From Williamsia maris (lineage in GTDB: Bacteria; Actinomycetota; Actinomycetes; Mycobacteriales; Mycobacteriaceae), in the NCBI RefSeq assembly GCF_024171815.1, contig NZ_JAMTCJ010000002.1:620001-684000 (forward strand): 64,000 bases of DNA. The letters are read 5' to 3'. Positions 8,688-17,310 of this stretch are shown in pieces. The notes under the pieces are model-generated. The model saw nothing but the letters and a program-made list of their open reading frames with translations. It ran no database searches and had not been told where the DNA came from. Positions within the stretch are counted from its first letter, which is position 1, and the number at the start of each line of letters is the position of its first letter. Position numbers and translations under genes: made by a program.

Positions 8688-9095
8688 CTAAAGAGTACGC
8701 CGCACCGGTGGTTCGAGGCGTGCGTCCGACGGGATGATCTGCGCGCCGAGAGGGAGCAACGACACCGGAACCATCTTGAAGCTGGCGATACCCAGGGGGA
8801 TGCCGATGATGGTGATGCACAGCGCGATCCCGGTGACGACGTGCCCGATCGCCAGCCAGATGCCGGCGAAGATCAGCCAGATGATGTTCCCGATCGTTGA
8901 TGCCGCACCGGCGCGGGGATCGCGGACGACGGTCCGGCCGAACGGCCACAGCGCGTAGTTCGCGATGCGGAACGACGCGATGCCGAACGGGATGGTGATG
9001 ATGAGGATGCAGCAGACGATGCCGGCCAGCACGTAACCCACCGCCATCCAGAAACCGCAGAGCACCAGCCAGATGATGTTGAGGATCGTCTTCAT
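8688..9095 (-). CDS. YccF-domain inner membrane protein, duplicated
   Basis: 135-aa membrane protein built from two copies of the YccF (DUF307) repeat. The first is around residues 5-57 (NIIWLVLCGFWMAVGYVLAG, then IPFGIASFRIANYALWPFG). The second is around 68-122 (NIIWLIFAGIWLAIGHVVTG, then IPLGIASFKMVPVSLLPLG). Four hydrophobic segments result. The function of YccF is not established. Its start shares one base with the stop of the CDGSH-globin gene (TGATG), so translation is probably coupled. Confidence 0.87.
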   Translation of the reverse strand: MKTILNIIWLVLCGFWMAVGYVLAGIVCCILIITIPFGIASFRIANYALWPFGRTVVRDPRAGAASTIGNIIWLIFAGIWLAIGHVVTGIALCITIIGIPLGIASFKMVPVSLLPLGAQIIPSDARLEPPVRRTL

Positions 9096-10042
9096 CAGTC
9101 CAGTGTCCCTTCTTCCCACGGCTGCGGTGTGTACGGCGGACTCTGACCCCAGCCCCACTGCGGCACCGGGGCGTGGGAGATGACCGTCGCGCCAGGTGCG
9201 CTGTTGAAGACCGCTATGCGCGTTCCCCATTCGAGGTAGCCGACGAAGTTCGCGCGGAAATCGGGATCGGAAGGCAGCCCGACGAGGTCGGCGGTCGTGC
9301 ACATGCGCTCGACCCAGCGCTGCCGCTGCACCTCGGTGAGCGCGAGACCGCGATGCCGGGACACCATGTGCTCGTATCCACCGTGCTCGACACTGAACGC
9401 CGGCGGCCCACCGAACGTCTCGCCCAGCCACGCGGCCACGTGTCGGGGATGCCCCGGATCCATCCCGCGGAACACCGGCTCCAGGATGGGGTCCGGTTCG
9501 CTCAACAGATCGCCGTAGAAGCGCGCGGTGAGACCTTCGAGCGCGTCCATCCCGCCCGCCCACTCGTACATCGTCGGCGGCTCGCGACCCTCTCCCGCCG
9601 GTACCGGATCACGGAACCCGACCTGCAGGTGCGTCCCGTCGCAGAACGGCTTGGTTCGCGAGCGCCCACAGCGACACAGTGTTCGGCGCCCGGCGGTGTC
9701 GTGCACGTGGCCGTCCGATCCGACGACGTCGATGTCGCCGACGAGCTGCAGCGGTCCGTCGGCGAGTGCTCGGACGCAGGCCGCGTCGCCGGAGCGAGCA
9801 GTGCGGTCCGCGTCGCCCGCACCCGACGGCCCACACGTCTCGGTGCCGTCGAAGTCCTTCAACCCGTGCGTCGCGTCGCACAGCGGGGCGTTGCGCGATC
9901 CGCCGCAGCGGCAGAGGTGGGTGACCGGGCCGTGCGTACGGACCGGGCGGTCGTCGGCTCCGATGATCTCGACGTCGCCCGTCACGAGGTACGGACCGTC
10001 GACGGAGACGCGGATCTGCGCGGTGGTGTCGTCAGGACTCAT
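9095..10042 (-). CDS. Double CDGSH iron-sulfur / truncated haemoglobin fusion protein
   Basis: 315-aa protein with three redox-type modules. CDGSH motif 1 has ligands C44, C46, C55 and H59 (CRCGGSRNAPLCDATH). CDGSH motif 2 has C123, C125, C134 and H138 (CRCGRSRTKPFCDGTH). Each should hold a 2Fe-2S cluster as in mitoNEET. Residues about 160-290 match a group II truncated haemoglobin, with RFYGDLLSEPDPILEPVF and a probable proximal His at H230 in MVSRHRGL. The tail is Trp/Pro-rich. ATG 10042 has GGGAG upstream. It is co-transcribed with the YccF gene. Electron transfer between clusters and haem, or NO/O2 chemistry, is inference. Confidence 0.88.
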   Translation of the reverse strand: MSPDDTTAQIRVSVDGPYLVTGDVEIIGADDRPVRTHGPVTHLCRCGGSRNAPLCDATHGLKDFDGTETCGPSGAGDADRTARSGDAACVRALADGPLQLVGDIDVVGSDGHVHDTAGRRTLCRCGRSRTKPFCDGTHLQVGFRDPVPAGEGREPPTMYEWAGGMDALEGLTARFYGDLLSEPDPILEPVFRGMDPGHPRHVAAWLGETFGGPPAFSVEHGGYEHMVSRHRGLALTEVQRQRWVERMCTTADLVGLPSDPDFRANFVGYLEWGTRIAVFNSAPGATVISHAPVPQWGWGQSPPYTPQPWEEGTLD

Positions 10043-10161
10043 CGAGACGCTCCCGGGTCTGGTCAGCGGCGCTGCGCGGCGGAGGATCACTGTACCGCCG
10101 TACGAGCGGGTGCGTGCGGGTGTGACGGGGTCGGATCGAGCCGGTGTTCTACCGTCGGCGC

Positions 10162-11031
10162 ATGGCAAATCCAGTGACCTCGCTGACGAACCGTGTGGTG
10201 CGGACGGCGATGCAACGTCCCCGGACGGCACGCGATCTCGTCGACCTCACCCGTGACGCCGAGGCGGAGCTGAAGGGAAAGCTCATCCTCGTGACCGGGT
10301 CGTCCTCGGGCATCGGGGCGGAGGCCGCCGAGATGTACGCGCAGGCCGGCGCCCAGGTGATCCTGGTGGCCCGTCGGATCGACGAACTCGACTCGGTGGC
10401 GGCTCGTATCCGTGCCGGAGGCGGCATCGCCCACACCGCCCCGGCCGACCTCTCCGACACCGACGACATCGCGCGATTGATCGACCACGTGCTGGCCGAG
10501 CACGGCTGCCCGGACATCCTGGTCAACAACGCGGGCCGCTCGATCCGCCGCGACGTCCTCGACTCCGTCGACCGGCTGCACGACTACCAGCGCACGATGG
10601 CGATCAACTACTTCGGCCCGGTGCAGCTGACGCTGGGGTTTCTGCCCGGGATGCGGGCCCGCGGTCGAGGCCAGATCATCAACGTCTCCACCTGGGGAAT
10701 CCCGATGGGCGCCATGCCGAAGTTCTCCGCCTACGCGGGGTCGAAGGCGGCGATCACGGTGTTCGGGCGCAGCATCAACGCCGAACTCCGCGGTGTCGGC
10801 ATCGCCGTGAGCACCGTCTACTTCCCGCTGGTCCGGACCCCGATGATCTCACCCACCGACGAGTACACCGAGGCGCCCGCGCTGACCGCGACCGAGGCCG
10901 CGCGGTGGCTGATCTACGCCGCGGTGCATCGCGAGGCCGAGGTCCTGCCCCGCGTCGCGAAGTTCATGCGTCGGGTCGGGGCGGTGTCGGTGGACGCCGC
11001 CGACGTGCTCATCTCCCGTAACGCCGTCTAG
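10162..11031 (+). CDS. Short-chain dehydrogenase/reductase
   Basis: 289-aa classical SDR. The Rossmann cofactor loop is TGSSSGIGAEAAEMYAQAGA (about residues 44-63), followed by the structural motif VNNAGRS and the catalytic Tyr-Lys in SAYAGSKAAI. VARRIDE after the second strand suggests a preference for NADP(H). A 40-residue N-terminal extension (TSLTNRVVRTAMQRPRTARD) precedes the fold and resembles mycobacterial SDRs of lipid metabolism. It is divergent from the CDGSH-globin gene, 119 bp away. The substrate is unknown. Confidence 0.87.
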   Translation: MANPVTSLTNRVVRTAMQRPRTARDLVDLTRDAEAELKGKLILVTGSSSGIGAEAAEMYAQAGAQVILVARRIDELDSVAARIRAGGGIAHTAPADLSDTDDIARLIDHVLAEHGCPDILVNNAGRSIRRDVLDSVDRLHDYQRTMAINYFGPVQLTLGFLPGMRARGRGQIINVSTWGIPMGAMPKFSAYAGSKAAITVFGRSINAELRGVGIAVSTVYFPLVRTPMISPTDEYTEAPALTATEAARWLIYAAVHREAEVLPRVAKFMRRVGAVSVDAADVLISRNAV

Positions 11032-11120
11032 GCCCCTCGCGCCCGGGAAGTGGGCCACGCCACATCGGGACGCACTTTTACGGCACAATGGCCTCCATCG
11101 AGCGTGAGTGTGGAGGAGCA

Positions 11121-12389
11121 ATGTCGCAGACGTCGGGGATCGATGACGCAGACGTCGACCGCGCGCGCATCCGCAGTGCCTACGAGCGCTTCCGCGACGG
11201 TCGGACCTCCGACGCCGGTTCCGTGCGGTCGGTGGTCCGCGACTCCTGGATGCGATCGCTGCGCGGCGGGGTCGATCCGACCGCGACCGCCGTCTCGGAC
11301 ATGAGCGCGTCCGTCTTCGCCGAATACCGCGCCGCCCACCCCATGACCGCCGTCCGCCCGCTGGTGCAGTCGTTGATGCTCGACGACATCGGTGGGGCGG
11401 GCGTCGTCGTCGCCCTGACCGACGAGGTCGGTCGCTTGCTGTGGCTCGAGGGTGATCGTGATGCGCGCGACCGCGCGGCCGCCATCGATTTCGTCGAGGG
11501 CGCGATGTGGTCCGAGGAGGTCGCGGGCACCAACGCCCCCGGTCTCGCCCTCGCTGTCGGCCGCGGCGTGCAGATCGTCGGCGCCGAGCACTACGCCGAG
11601 CCCGTGCAGGAGTGGAGTTGCGCGGCCGCGCCGGTGCACGACCCGCTGACCGGCCACGTGCTCGGAGTCCTCGACGTCACCGGGGGACGGCAGGTCGCCG
11701 CACCGTTCGCGATGTCGACCGTCCGCTCGGTGGTCGCGGCCATCGAGCTCCAGATCCGTTACGGCGGAGTCGATCTCGGGACCGTCTCCCGCGCCTCGGG
11801 CGCAGGGCTGCGGGTCCTCGACGTCACCGGCTATCAGTTCGCCGCCGACGACGGCACCGACCACCGGCTGACCCCGCGCCACGCCGAGATCCTCCTGCTG
11901 CTGTCCACCCATCCGCACGGCATGAGCACCGAGCAGCTCGCCATGGCGTTGTCCGATGACGGTGTCGACGCGGTCACCGTCCGCGCGGAGATCTCCCGTC
12001 TGCGCCGCGACCTGGGCGCCCACGTCCTGCAGTCGCGGCCCTACCGCCTGGAGATCCCGGTCGTCTCCGATGTCGACCGCATCACCGACCGCGTTCGTCG
12101 CGGCGACGTAGCCGGGGCGATCTCGGCGCTCGGTCGGGGCGGGCTCCTCGCGGAGTCGCGCGCGCCCGGCGTCGTCGAGGTGTTCGAGGAACTGCTCAGC
12201 GACATCCGCTCGGCGGTCATCGCCGGTGCCGACCGCGCGGCACTGCGGTCGTGGACCGCGTCGGTACACGGTCGCGACGACGCTGCGGCCTGGCGTCTGC
12301 TGGCCACCCTCCTGGGTCCCGACGACCCGGACCGTTCGCGGGCCATCGGCCGGGTCCAGCTGCTGGACCAGCGGTTCGGCATTCGTTAG
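11121..12389 (+). CDS. GAF-domain transcriptional regulator (AcoR-like N-terminus)
   Basis: 422-aa regulator. After a short helical leader comes a GAF-type sensor (about residues 65-205, around MWSEEVAGTNAPGLALAVGR and HDPLTGHVLGVLDVTG). This is the architecture of AcoR-type activators, but the sigma-54 AAA module is missing. Instead, the C-terminal part (about 255-320) has a winged-helix pattern (LTPRHAEILLLLSTHPHGMS, VTVRAEISRLRRDLG). Such genes often lie near exaC-type aldehyde dehydrogenases, and one is encoded at 15235. ATG 11121 follows GGAGGA. The effector is unknown. Confidence 0.8.
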   Translation: MSQTSGIDDADVDRARIRSAYERFRDGRTSDAGSVRSVVRDSWMRSLRGGVDPTATAVSDMSASVFAEYRAAHPMTAVRPLVQSLMLDDIGGAGVVVALTDEVGRLLWLEGDRDARDRAAAIDFVEGAMWSEEVAGTNAPGLALAVGRGVQIVGAEHYAEPVQEWSCAAAPVHDPLTGHVLGVLDVTGGRQVAAPFAMSTVRSVVAAIELQIRYGGVDLGTVSRASGAGLRVLDVTGYQFAADDGTDHRLTPRHAEILLLLSTHPHGMSTEQLAMALSDDGVDAVTVRAEISRLRRDLGAHVLQSRPYRLEIPVVSDVDRITDRVRRGDVAGAISALGRGGLLAESRAPGVVEVFEELLSDIRSAVIAGADRAALRSWTASVHGRDDAAAWRLLATLLGPDDPDRSRAIGRVQLLDQRFGIR

Positions 12390-12445
12390 ACCAGTCAAAG
12401 AAACAAAGCTGGCGGTTTGTGTCAGTCATCTGGCATGGTGTTCGC

Positions 12446-13204
12446 ATGAGCACCGAGGCGCGATGGCGCGAACTGACGTCCGCGATCCCCGAGGCCATCG
12501 CCACCGCCGCGATGAACGACGCCCTGCCCGACACCGGCAGCCCGGCACCGTGGCTGATCGAGGGCACAGGATTCTTCTTCTCCGCACGGGCGAAGAGATC
12601 CGACTTGGACCTGTTGCCGCCCGCCCTCGCTCGTCGTGCCCGGCCGTTGCTGCGACTCGGATTCGGCGTCCGCTACAGCCACACCCCCGTCGGCACGTAC
12701 AACGAGCTCGGCGGCGCGATCGTCTATGCCCGTCCCGACGGCGTCTTCGGCCACATCCCGTTCCTGCCGGTCGACTCCGCGGCGACGATGCGCGGCGGTC
12801 GGGAGAACTGGGCGCTGCCCAAGGTGCTCGCCACGTTCAGCGGCGACCCGGTGGCGTCGAAGTCGTTCATGGCGGCCGGGGACGGGTGGTCGGTGAGCGC
12901 GGAGATCGGCGACACCGGTCGGCAGCGGTCGTTGTCGGTCCCGCGGATCTTCGGTTCGTCGTTCGCGAAACGGATCCCGACCCCCACGATCAGCGGCATC
13001 GAGCAGGTCGACGCCACCGGTCAGCGGGGGATCACGGGCGCGCAGAACGTCGCCGACATGCGACTCACCGTCGCCACCACACGCATCGCGGTGACCACTC
13101 AGGGCAGTGACGAACTCCGTCGGTTGTTCCCCGACGGCACCTACCGGGGCGGGACGATCGGCTATCGCGGCGTCACCCTCGGTGAGCCGCACCCGCGCGG
13201 ATAG
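12446..13204 (+). CDS. Acetoacetate decarboxylase-like fold protein
   Basis: 252-aa protein with features of the acetoacetate decarboxylase (ADC) superfamily: an N-terminal PWLIEGTGFFFSARA strand region, then VGTYNELGGAIVYARPDG and a GGRENWALPKVLATFSGD segment. In ADC the last region carries the Schiff-base lysine, and K in ALPKVLA is a candidate. Many actinobacterial members are uncharacterised and may not decarboxylate acetoacetate. The gene begins 56 bp after the GAF regulator. Longer in-frame extensions into the regulator gene were not accepted. Confidence 0.75.
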   Translation: MSTEARWRELTSAIPEAIATAAMNDALPDTGSPAPWLIEGTGFFFSARAKRSDLDLLPPALARRARPLLRLGFGVRYSHTPVGTYNELGGAIVYARPDGVFGHIPFLPVDSAATMRGGRENWALPKVLATFSGDPVASKSFMAAGDGWSVSAEIGDTGRQRSLSVPRIFGSSFAKRIPTPTISGIEQVDATGQRGITGAQNVADMRLTVATTRIAVTTQGSDELRRLFPDGTYRGGTIGYRGVTLGEPHPRG

Positions 13205-13241
13205 GTCCACGGGCGCTGTCCGATTCTCCTAGGGTGAGCGG

Positions 13242-14072
13242 ATGCGGGGATCCGGGGTCGGCGGTCTGTTCGGAGCGGTCGACGATGCGACCGGCAACTC
13301 GTGGTTCGAGTTCGCCGCGCGCGCAGGACATGCCGTCAGCGGGATCCTGCACATACTCATCGCTTACGTGATCGTGCGGATCGCCGTCGGCGACGGCGGC
13401 AACGCCGACCAGTCCGGTGCGCTGTCCACCGTCGCGGGCACCACCGGCGGGACCGTAGCGCTGTGGGTGGGAGCGGGCGCGTTCGTCGCGATGGCGTTGT
13501 GGCGGCTCGCCGAGGCGGCGATCGGGGTACACGCCACCGAACCGAACGGACCCGACGACGAGGGTGCGTCGAGTCTGCTCGACCGCGGCAAGGCGCTGAG
13601 TCTGGCCGTCCTCTACTTCGCATTCGCGTGGACCGCCGTCCGGTTCGCGATCGGCGACGGCACGTCGAGCGGCCGGGAGAACGCCGGACTCAGCGCCCGC
13701 CTCATGGGATCGGGTCTCGGCAAGACCGTGTTGATGGTCGTCGGGATCGTGATCCTTTGTGTCGGTGCGTATCACGTCTACAAAGGTGTTTCGAAGAACT
13801 TCATGGACGACCTGACGATCGCCGACAACGCAGCGGTCCAGACCACCGGCCTCATCGGCTACGTCGCCAAGGGCCTCGTGCTCGCGGGCGCCGGGATCCT
13901 CGTCGGTGTGGCGGTGGTCAACGCCGATCCGTCCAAGGCGACTGGCATCGACGGGGCCGTCAAGACCTTGGGCACCGCCCCGGCCGGCCAGATCCTGCTG
14001 TTCATCGCGGCGATCGGGGTGGCCACGTACGGCATCTACGCGTTCGTCATGGCCCGCTACGCCCGGATGTGA
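13242..14072 (+). CDS. DUF1206 membrane protein
   Basis: 276-aa integral membrane protein of the DUF1206 family, with three repeats of paired membrane helices. Each repeat starts with an aromatic/Gly segment: FEFAARAGHAVSGILHILIA, LDRGKALSLAVLYFAFAWTA, and TGLIGYVAKGLVLAGAGILV. The family has no assigned function. The gene lies 37 bp after the ADC-like gene and 4 bp before the GNAT gene, so these probably form one transcript. Confidence 0.85.
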   Translation: MRGSGVGGLFGAVDDATGNSWFEFAARAGHAVSGILHILIAYVIVRIAVGDGGNADQSGALSTVAGTTGGTVALWVGAGAFVAMALWRLAEAAIGVHATEPNGPDDEGASSLLDRGKALSLAVLYFAFAWTAVRFAIGDGTSSGRENAGLSARLMGSGLGKTVLMVVGIVILCVGAYHVYKGVSKNFMDDLTIADNAAVQTTGLIGYVAKGLVLAGAGILVGVAVVNADPSKATGIDGAVKTLGTAPAGQILLFIAAIGVATYGIYAFVMARYARM

Positions 14073-14076
14073 GTAG

Positions 14077-14553
14077 TTGATCGTCGTCGACTGCACGGCT
14101 GCCGACGCCGCCGAGCTACTGGTCCTGCAACGGTGTTGCTGGGTGTCGGAGGCGATCGCCAACGACACCCTCGACATCCCTCCACTGCACGAGACCCTCG
14201 ACGACGTCCGAGCGTGGATCGGTTCATGGACGGTGCTCACGATGCGCGACGGACCGCGGCTGGTGGCCGCGGTCCGAGGACGTCTGGTCGGTGAGACCTG
14301 GGAGGTCGGTCGTCTGATGGTGGCACCGGATCTGGCCGGACACGGGATCGGACGACGCCTGCTCACCCAGATCGAACGGCTCGCGCCGGACGGGGCGACG
14401 ACGTTCGAGCTGTTCACCGGTGCGCGGAGCACCCGCAACATCGACCTCTACGAACGTGCCGGATACCGGGTCGTCGACTCATCGGCCGTGCCGCCGGGCC
14501 ACATCGCCGGGGCGGTTGTGTTGCGCAAGCCGATGTCGAAAAATCGGCCCTGA
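14077..14553 (+). CDS. GNAT family N-acetyltransferase
   Basis: 158-aa acetyltransferase with a single GNAT fold. The acetyl-CoA motif A is VGRLMVAPDLAGHGIGRRLL (about residues 85-104, pyrophosphate loop GHGIGRRL). The C-terminal motif B is STRNIDLYERAGYRVVD. It uses a TTG start at 14077, four bases after the DUF1206 stop, which suggests translational coupling. The substrate is unknown. It ends inside a large inverted repeat that probably serves as terminator. Confidence 0.84.
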   Translation: MIVVDCTAADAAELLVLQRCCWVSEAIANDTLDIPPLHETLDDVRAWIGSWTVLTMRDGPRLVAAVRGRLVGETWEVGRLMVAPDLAGHGIGRRLLTQIERLAPDGATTFELFTGARSTRNIDLYERAGYRVVDSSAVPPGHIAGAVVLRKPMSKNRP

Positions 14554-14594
14554 GCGGCACGGCGGGACGCATACGTCCATGCCGACTCGCTCAG
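14550..14594. terminator. Imperfect hairpin between convergent genes
   Basis: Outer arms CTGAGCG (14550-14556) and CGCTCAG (14588-14594) are perfectly complementary. Inside them CGGCA pairs with TGCCG, and GGACG-CATA-CGTCC forms the tip. It sits between the convergent GNAT and SRPBCC genes and could end transcription both ways. There is no T-run. Confidence 0.5.
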
Positions 14595-14618
14595 AGCCGA
14601 TTTGTCGACCGTGATCGA

Positions 14619-15086
14619 TCAGGCGAAGCGCTTCGCGAGCTGCTCCAGCGTCTTGGTGATGCCATCGCCGTTCTTCTTGTCGTAGCCGAAGGCGGTGATC
14701 ATCACCGGCAGCTTGGCGGTGCCGTAGTTGAACGACTCGGTGACCTGGGTGTTGCCGGGTGCGGTCTCCACCATCTCCCAGCGCCACTTGTGGCCCATCG
14801 GGTGCTGCCACTCGACGACCTTGTTGTCGGCGAGCTCGGTGACCGTCGAGGTGATCTTGTACGGAACACCGAACTGCTTCATCCCGACGCTGAACTTGTC
14901 GCCCTTCTTCAGGCGGTCGGGACCCTTCACCGTGGAGTCGCGCACAGTGCCGGAGCCGTCCAGCTCGTGATGGCGGTGTGGGTCGGCGACCAGCGCGAAG
15001 ATGTCGGCGGCTGAGGCGTTGACGTTGACCTGCCGTGCGGTGATCTGAGGACCTTGATCGACGGGGATAACTGATGCCTGTGTCAT
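14619..15086 (-). CDS. SRPBCC family protein
   Basis: 155-aa START-like protein. It begins with ARQVNVNASAADIFALVADP, the first strand and helix of the helix-grip fold, continues with WEMVETAPGNTQVTESFNYG and ends in a long helix (ITKTLEQLAKRF). It resembles mycobacterial polyketide cyclase/dehydrase-type proteins that bind hydrophobic ligands. It is divergent from the aldehyde dehydrogenase gene with 148 bp between. No catalytic residues can be named. Confidence 0.8.
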   Translation of the reverse strand: MTQASVIPVDQGPQITARQVNVNASAADIFALVADPHRHHELDGSGTVRDSTVKGPDRLKKGDKFSVGMKQFGVPYKITSTVTELADNKVVEWQHPMGHKWRWEMVETAPGNTQVTESFNYGTAKLPVMITAFGYDKKNGDGITKTLEQLAKRFA

Positions 15087-15149
15087 GACACCAACCTACG
15101 CATCGCAAATCTTCGTGCAACGGCCTTGCAACGTGGCCCGGCGTAGCTT

Positions 15150-15165
15150 TGTGCTGTACATCACA
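15150..15165. promoter_or_regulatory. GlxR/Crp-like binding site
   Basis: The 16-bp sequence TGTGCTGTACATCACA fits the actinobacterial GlxR/Crp pattern TGTGA-N2-TA-N2-TCACA with one mismatch (C for A at position 5). It lies 70 bp before the aldehyde dehydrogenase start, in the gap shared with the divergent SRPBCC gene. It is a pattern match only. Confidence 0.5.
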
Positions 15166-15234
15166 GACGCCCCGCTGGTGTGGTTCGGGTGACTCGACCC
15201 CTGCCGCCCGGTGGACTTTAGAGGGAGACCACTG

Positions 15235-16758
15235 ATGCCGATTTTCGCCAACCCCGGAACCGATGGCGCGGTCATGAACTTCGAGCAGCGCTACGACAAC
15301 TGGATCGGGGGACAGTGGACCCCGCCGGTCAAGGGCCAGTACTTCGAGAACCCGTCGCCGATCACCGGCAAGACCTTCTGTGAGGTCGCCCGCTCGACCG
15401 CCGAGGACATCGACCTCGCCCTCGACGCCGCACACAAGGCCGCACCGGCGTGGGGCAAGACCGCCGTCGCCGAGCGGTCGCTGATCCTGCTCAAGATCGC
15501 CGATCGGATCGAGGAGAACCTCACCCAGATCGCGGTCGCCGAGTCGTGGGACAACGGCAAGGCCGTCCGCGAGACCCTCGCCGCCGACATCCCGCTGGCC
15601 GTCGACCACTTCCGCTACTTCGCGGGTGCCCTTCGTGCGCAGGAGGGTTCGCTGTCGCAGGTCGACGAGGACACCGTCGCCTACCACTTCCACGAGCCCC
15701 TCGGCGTCGTCGGACAGATCATCCCGTGGAACTTCCCGATCCTGATGGCCGTCTGGAAGCTCGCCCCGGCACTCGCCGCAGGCAACGCCGTCGTCCTCAA
15801 GCCGGCCGAGCAGACCCCCGCGTCGATCCTGTACTTGATCTCGCTGATCGGCGACCTGCTGCCCGACGGCGTGCTCAACATCGTCAACGGCTTCGGCGTC
15901 GAGGCCGGCAAGCCGCTCGCGTCGAGCAACCGGATCCGCAAGATCGCCTTCACCGGTGAGACCACCACGGGCCGACTGATCATGCAGTACGCCTCGGAGA
16001 ACATCATCCCGGTCACCCTGGAGCTCGGCGGTAAGAGCCCGAACATCTTCTTCGCCGACGTGATGGCGTCGGATGACGGCTTCCGCGACCGCGCACTCGA
16101 GGGCTTCACGATGTTCGCGCTCAACCAGGGTGAGGTCTGCACCTGCCCCAGCCGCGCGCTGATCCAGGAGTCGATCTACGACGAGTTCATCGACCTCGCC
16201 GTCAAGCGCACCGAGGCGATCAAGCAGGGCAACCCGCTCGACACCGACACGATGATGGGCGCGCAGGCCTCGAACGACCAGTTCGAGAAGATCACCTCGT
16301 ACCTGAGCATCGGCCAGGAGGAGGGCGCGAAGGTGCTCACCGGTGGCGAGCCGCTCACGCTCGAGGGTGAACTGGCCGGCGGCTACTACATCAAGCCGAC
16401 GATCTTCGCGGGCCACAACAAGATGCGCATCTTCCAGGAGGAGATCTTCGGGCCCGTGCTGTCGGTCGCGACGTTCTCCGACTACGCCGACGCCATGTCG
16501 ATCGCCAACGACACCCTCTACGGTCTCGGCGCGGGTGTCTGGTCGCGTGACGGCGCCACCGCCTACCGTGCGGGACGCGAGATCCAGGCCGGTCGCGTGT
16601 GGACGAACACGTACCACGACTACCCGGCACACGCGGCCTTCGGCGGCTACAAGGCATCGGGCATCGGCCGCGAGAACCACCTGATGATGCTCGAGCACTA
16701 CCAGCAGACCAAGAACCTGCTGGTGGGCTACGCTCAGAACGCGAAGGGCTTCTTCTGA
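15235..16758 (+). CDS. Aldehyde dehydrogenase, ExaC/acetaldehyde dehydrogenase type
   Basis: 507-aa NAD(P)-dependent aldehyde dehydrogenase. Motifs in order: [20 protein letters not shown] (cofactor binding), FTGETTTGR, catalytic Glu in [11 protein letters not shown], catalytic Cys in [22 protein letters not shown], and C-terminal [12 protein letters not shown]. The GEVCTCPSR context is characteristic of ExaC/AcoD-type enzymes oxidising acetaldehyde and short aldehydes. ATG 15235 follows GAGGGAG. The DUF779 gene directly downstream is a known companion. The GAF regulator at 11121 and the GlxR-like site upstream suggest control by carbon status. Confidence 0.94.
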   Translation: MPIFANPGTDGAVMNFEQRYDNWIGGQWTPPVKGQYFENPSPITGKTFCEVARSTAEDIDLALDAAHKAAPAWGKTAVAERSLILLKIADRIEENLTQIAVAESWDNGKAVRETLAADIPLAVDHFRYFAGALRAQEGSLSQVDEDTVAYHFHEPLGVVGQIIPWNFPILMAVWKLAPALAAGNAVVLKPAEQTPASILYLISLIGDLLPDGVLNIVNGFGVEAGKPLASSNRIRKIAFTGETTTGRLIMQYASENIIPVTLELGGKSPNIFFADVMASDDGFRDRALEGFTMFALNQGEVCTCPSRALIQESIYDEFIDLAVKRTEAIKQGNPLDTDTMMGAQASNDQFEKITSYLSIGQEEGAKVLTGGEPLTLEGELAGGYYIKPTIFAGHNKMRIFQEEIFGPVLSVATFSDYADAMSIANDTLYGLGAGVWSRDGATAYRAGREIQAGRVWTNTYHDYPAHAAFGGYKASGIGRENHLMMLEHYQQTKNLLVGYAQNAKGFF

Positions 16759-16812
16759 TCAGCAGCGTCTGACCAAGAGCGGCAACAGATTTGACCGAAG
16801 AAAGAGACTGTG

Positions 16813-17226
16813 ATGACTGCTACAGACAGGGTCGTCGCAACTGACTCCGCCGTGGAGCTCCTGACCAAGTTGTCGGAGCTCCACGGCGGCCTCATGATCC
16901 ACCAGTCCGGTGGATGTTGTGACGGATCGGCGCCGATGTGTTACCCGTCCGGGGAGTTCCGGGTCGGTCAGCGTGACGTGCTGCTCGGCGAGATCGAACT
17001 GGCGGATCCCATTCCCGCCGTGCGTGTGTGGATCCAGGGCGATCAGTACGAGGTCTGGAAGCACACCCAGCTGATCCTCGATGTCGTGCCCGGGCGCGGT
17101 GCCGGTTTCAGTCTCGAGGCTCCGGAAGGTGTCCGATTCCTGGCGCGCTCGCGCGTGTTCGACGAGGCCGAGAACACCTGGCTCGATGCGTGCCCGCCAC
17201 GACGAGGAGCCGAGGTCACCTCCTAA
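16813..17226 (+). CDS. DUF779 protein, aldehyde dehydrogenase companion
   Basis: 137-aa cytoplasmic protein of the DUF779 family. The conserved Cys-rich patch IHQSGGCCDGSAPMCYP (about residues 31-47) could bind metal. Family members are routinely encoded just downstream of ExaC-type aldehyde dehydrogenases, as here (54-bp gap), but their role is not known to me. ATG 16813 was used; a GTG directly before it (16810) is an alternative start. Confidence 0.85.
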   Translation: MTATDRVVATDSAVELLTKLSELHGGLMIHQSGGCCDGSAPMCYPSGEFRVGQRDVLLGEIELADPIPAVRVWIQGDQYEVWKHTQLILDVVPGRGAGFSLEAPEGVRFLARSRVFDEAENTWLDACPPRRGAEVTS

Positions 17227-17310
17227 CACGCTCGTGCTCGCCCTCTAGGGTGGATCCGGCTCGACCGGCGGCGACGTGTCCCCGGTCATCGATCACCGAG
17301 GGAGTTGGCG

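Noticed and set aside
14479-16698. 739-aa minus-strand frame
   Set aside because: Runs antisense through the aldehyde dehydrogenase and crosses another gene in a wrong frame. Composition is artefactual.
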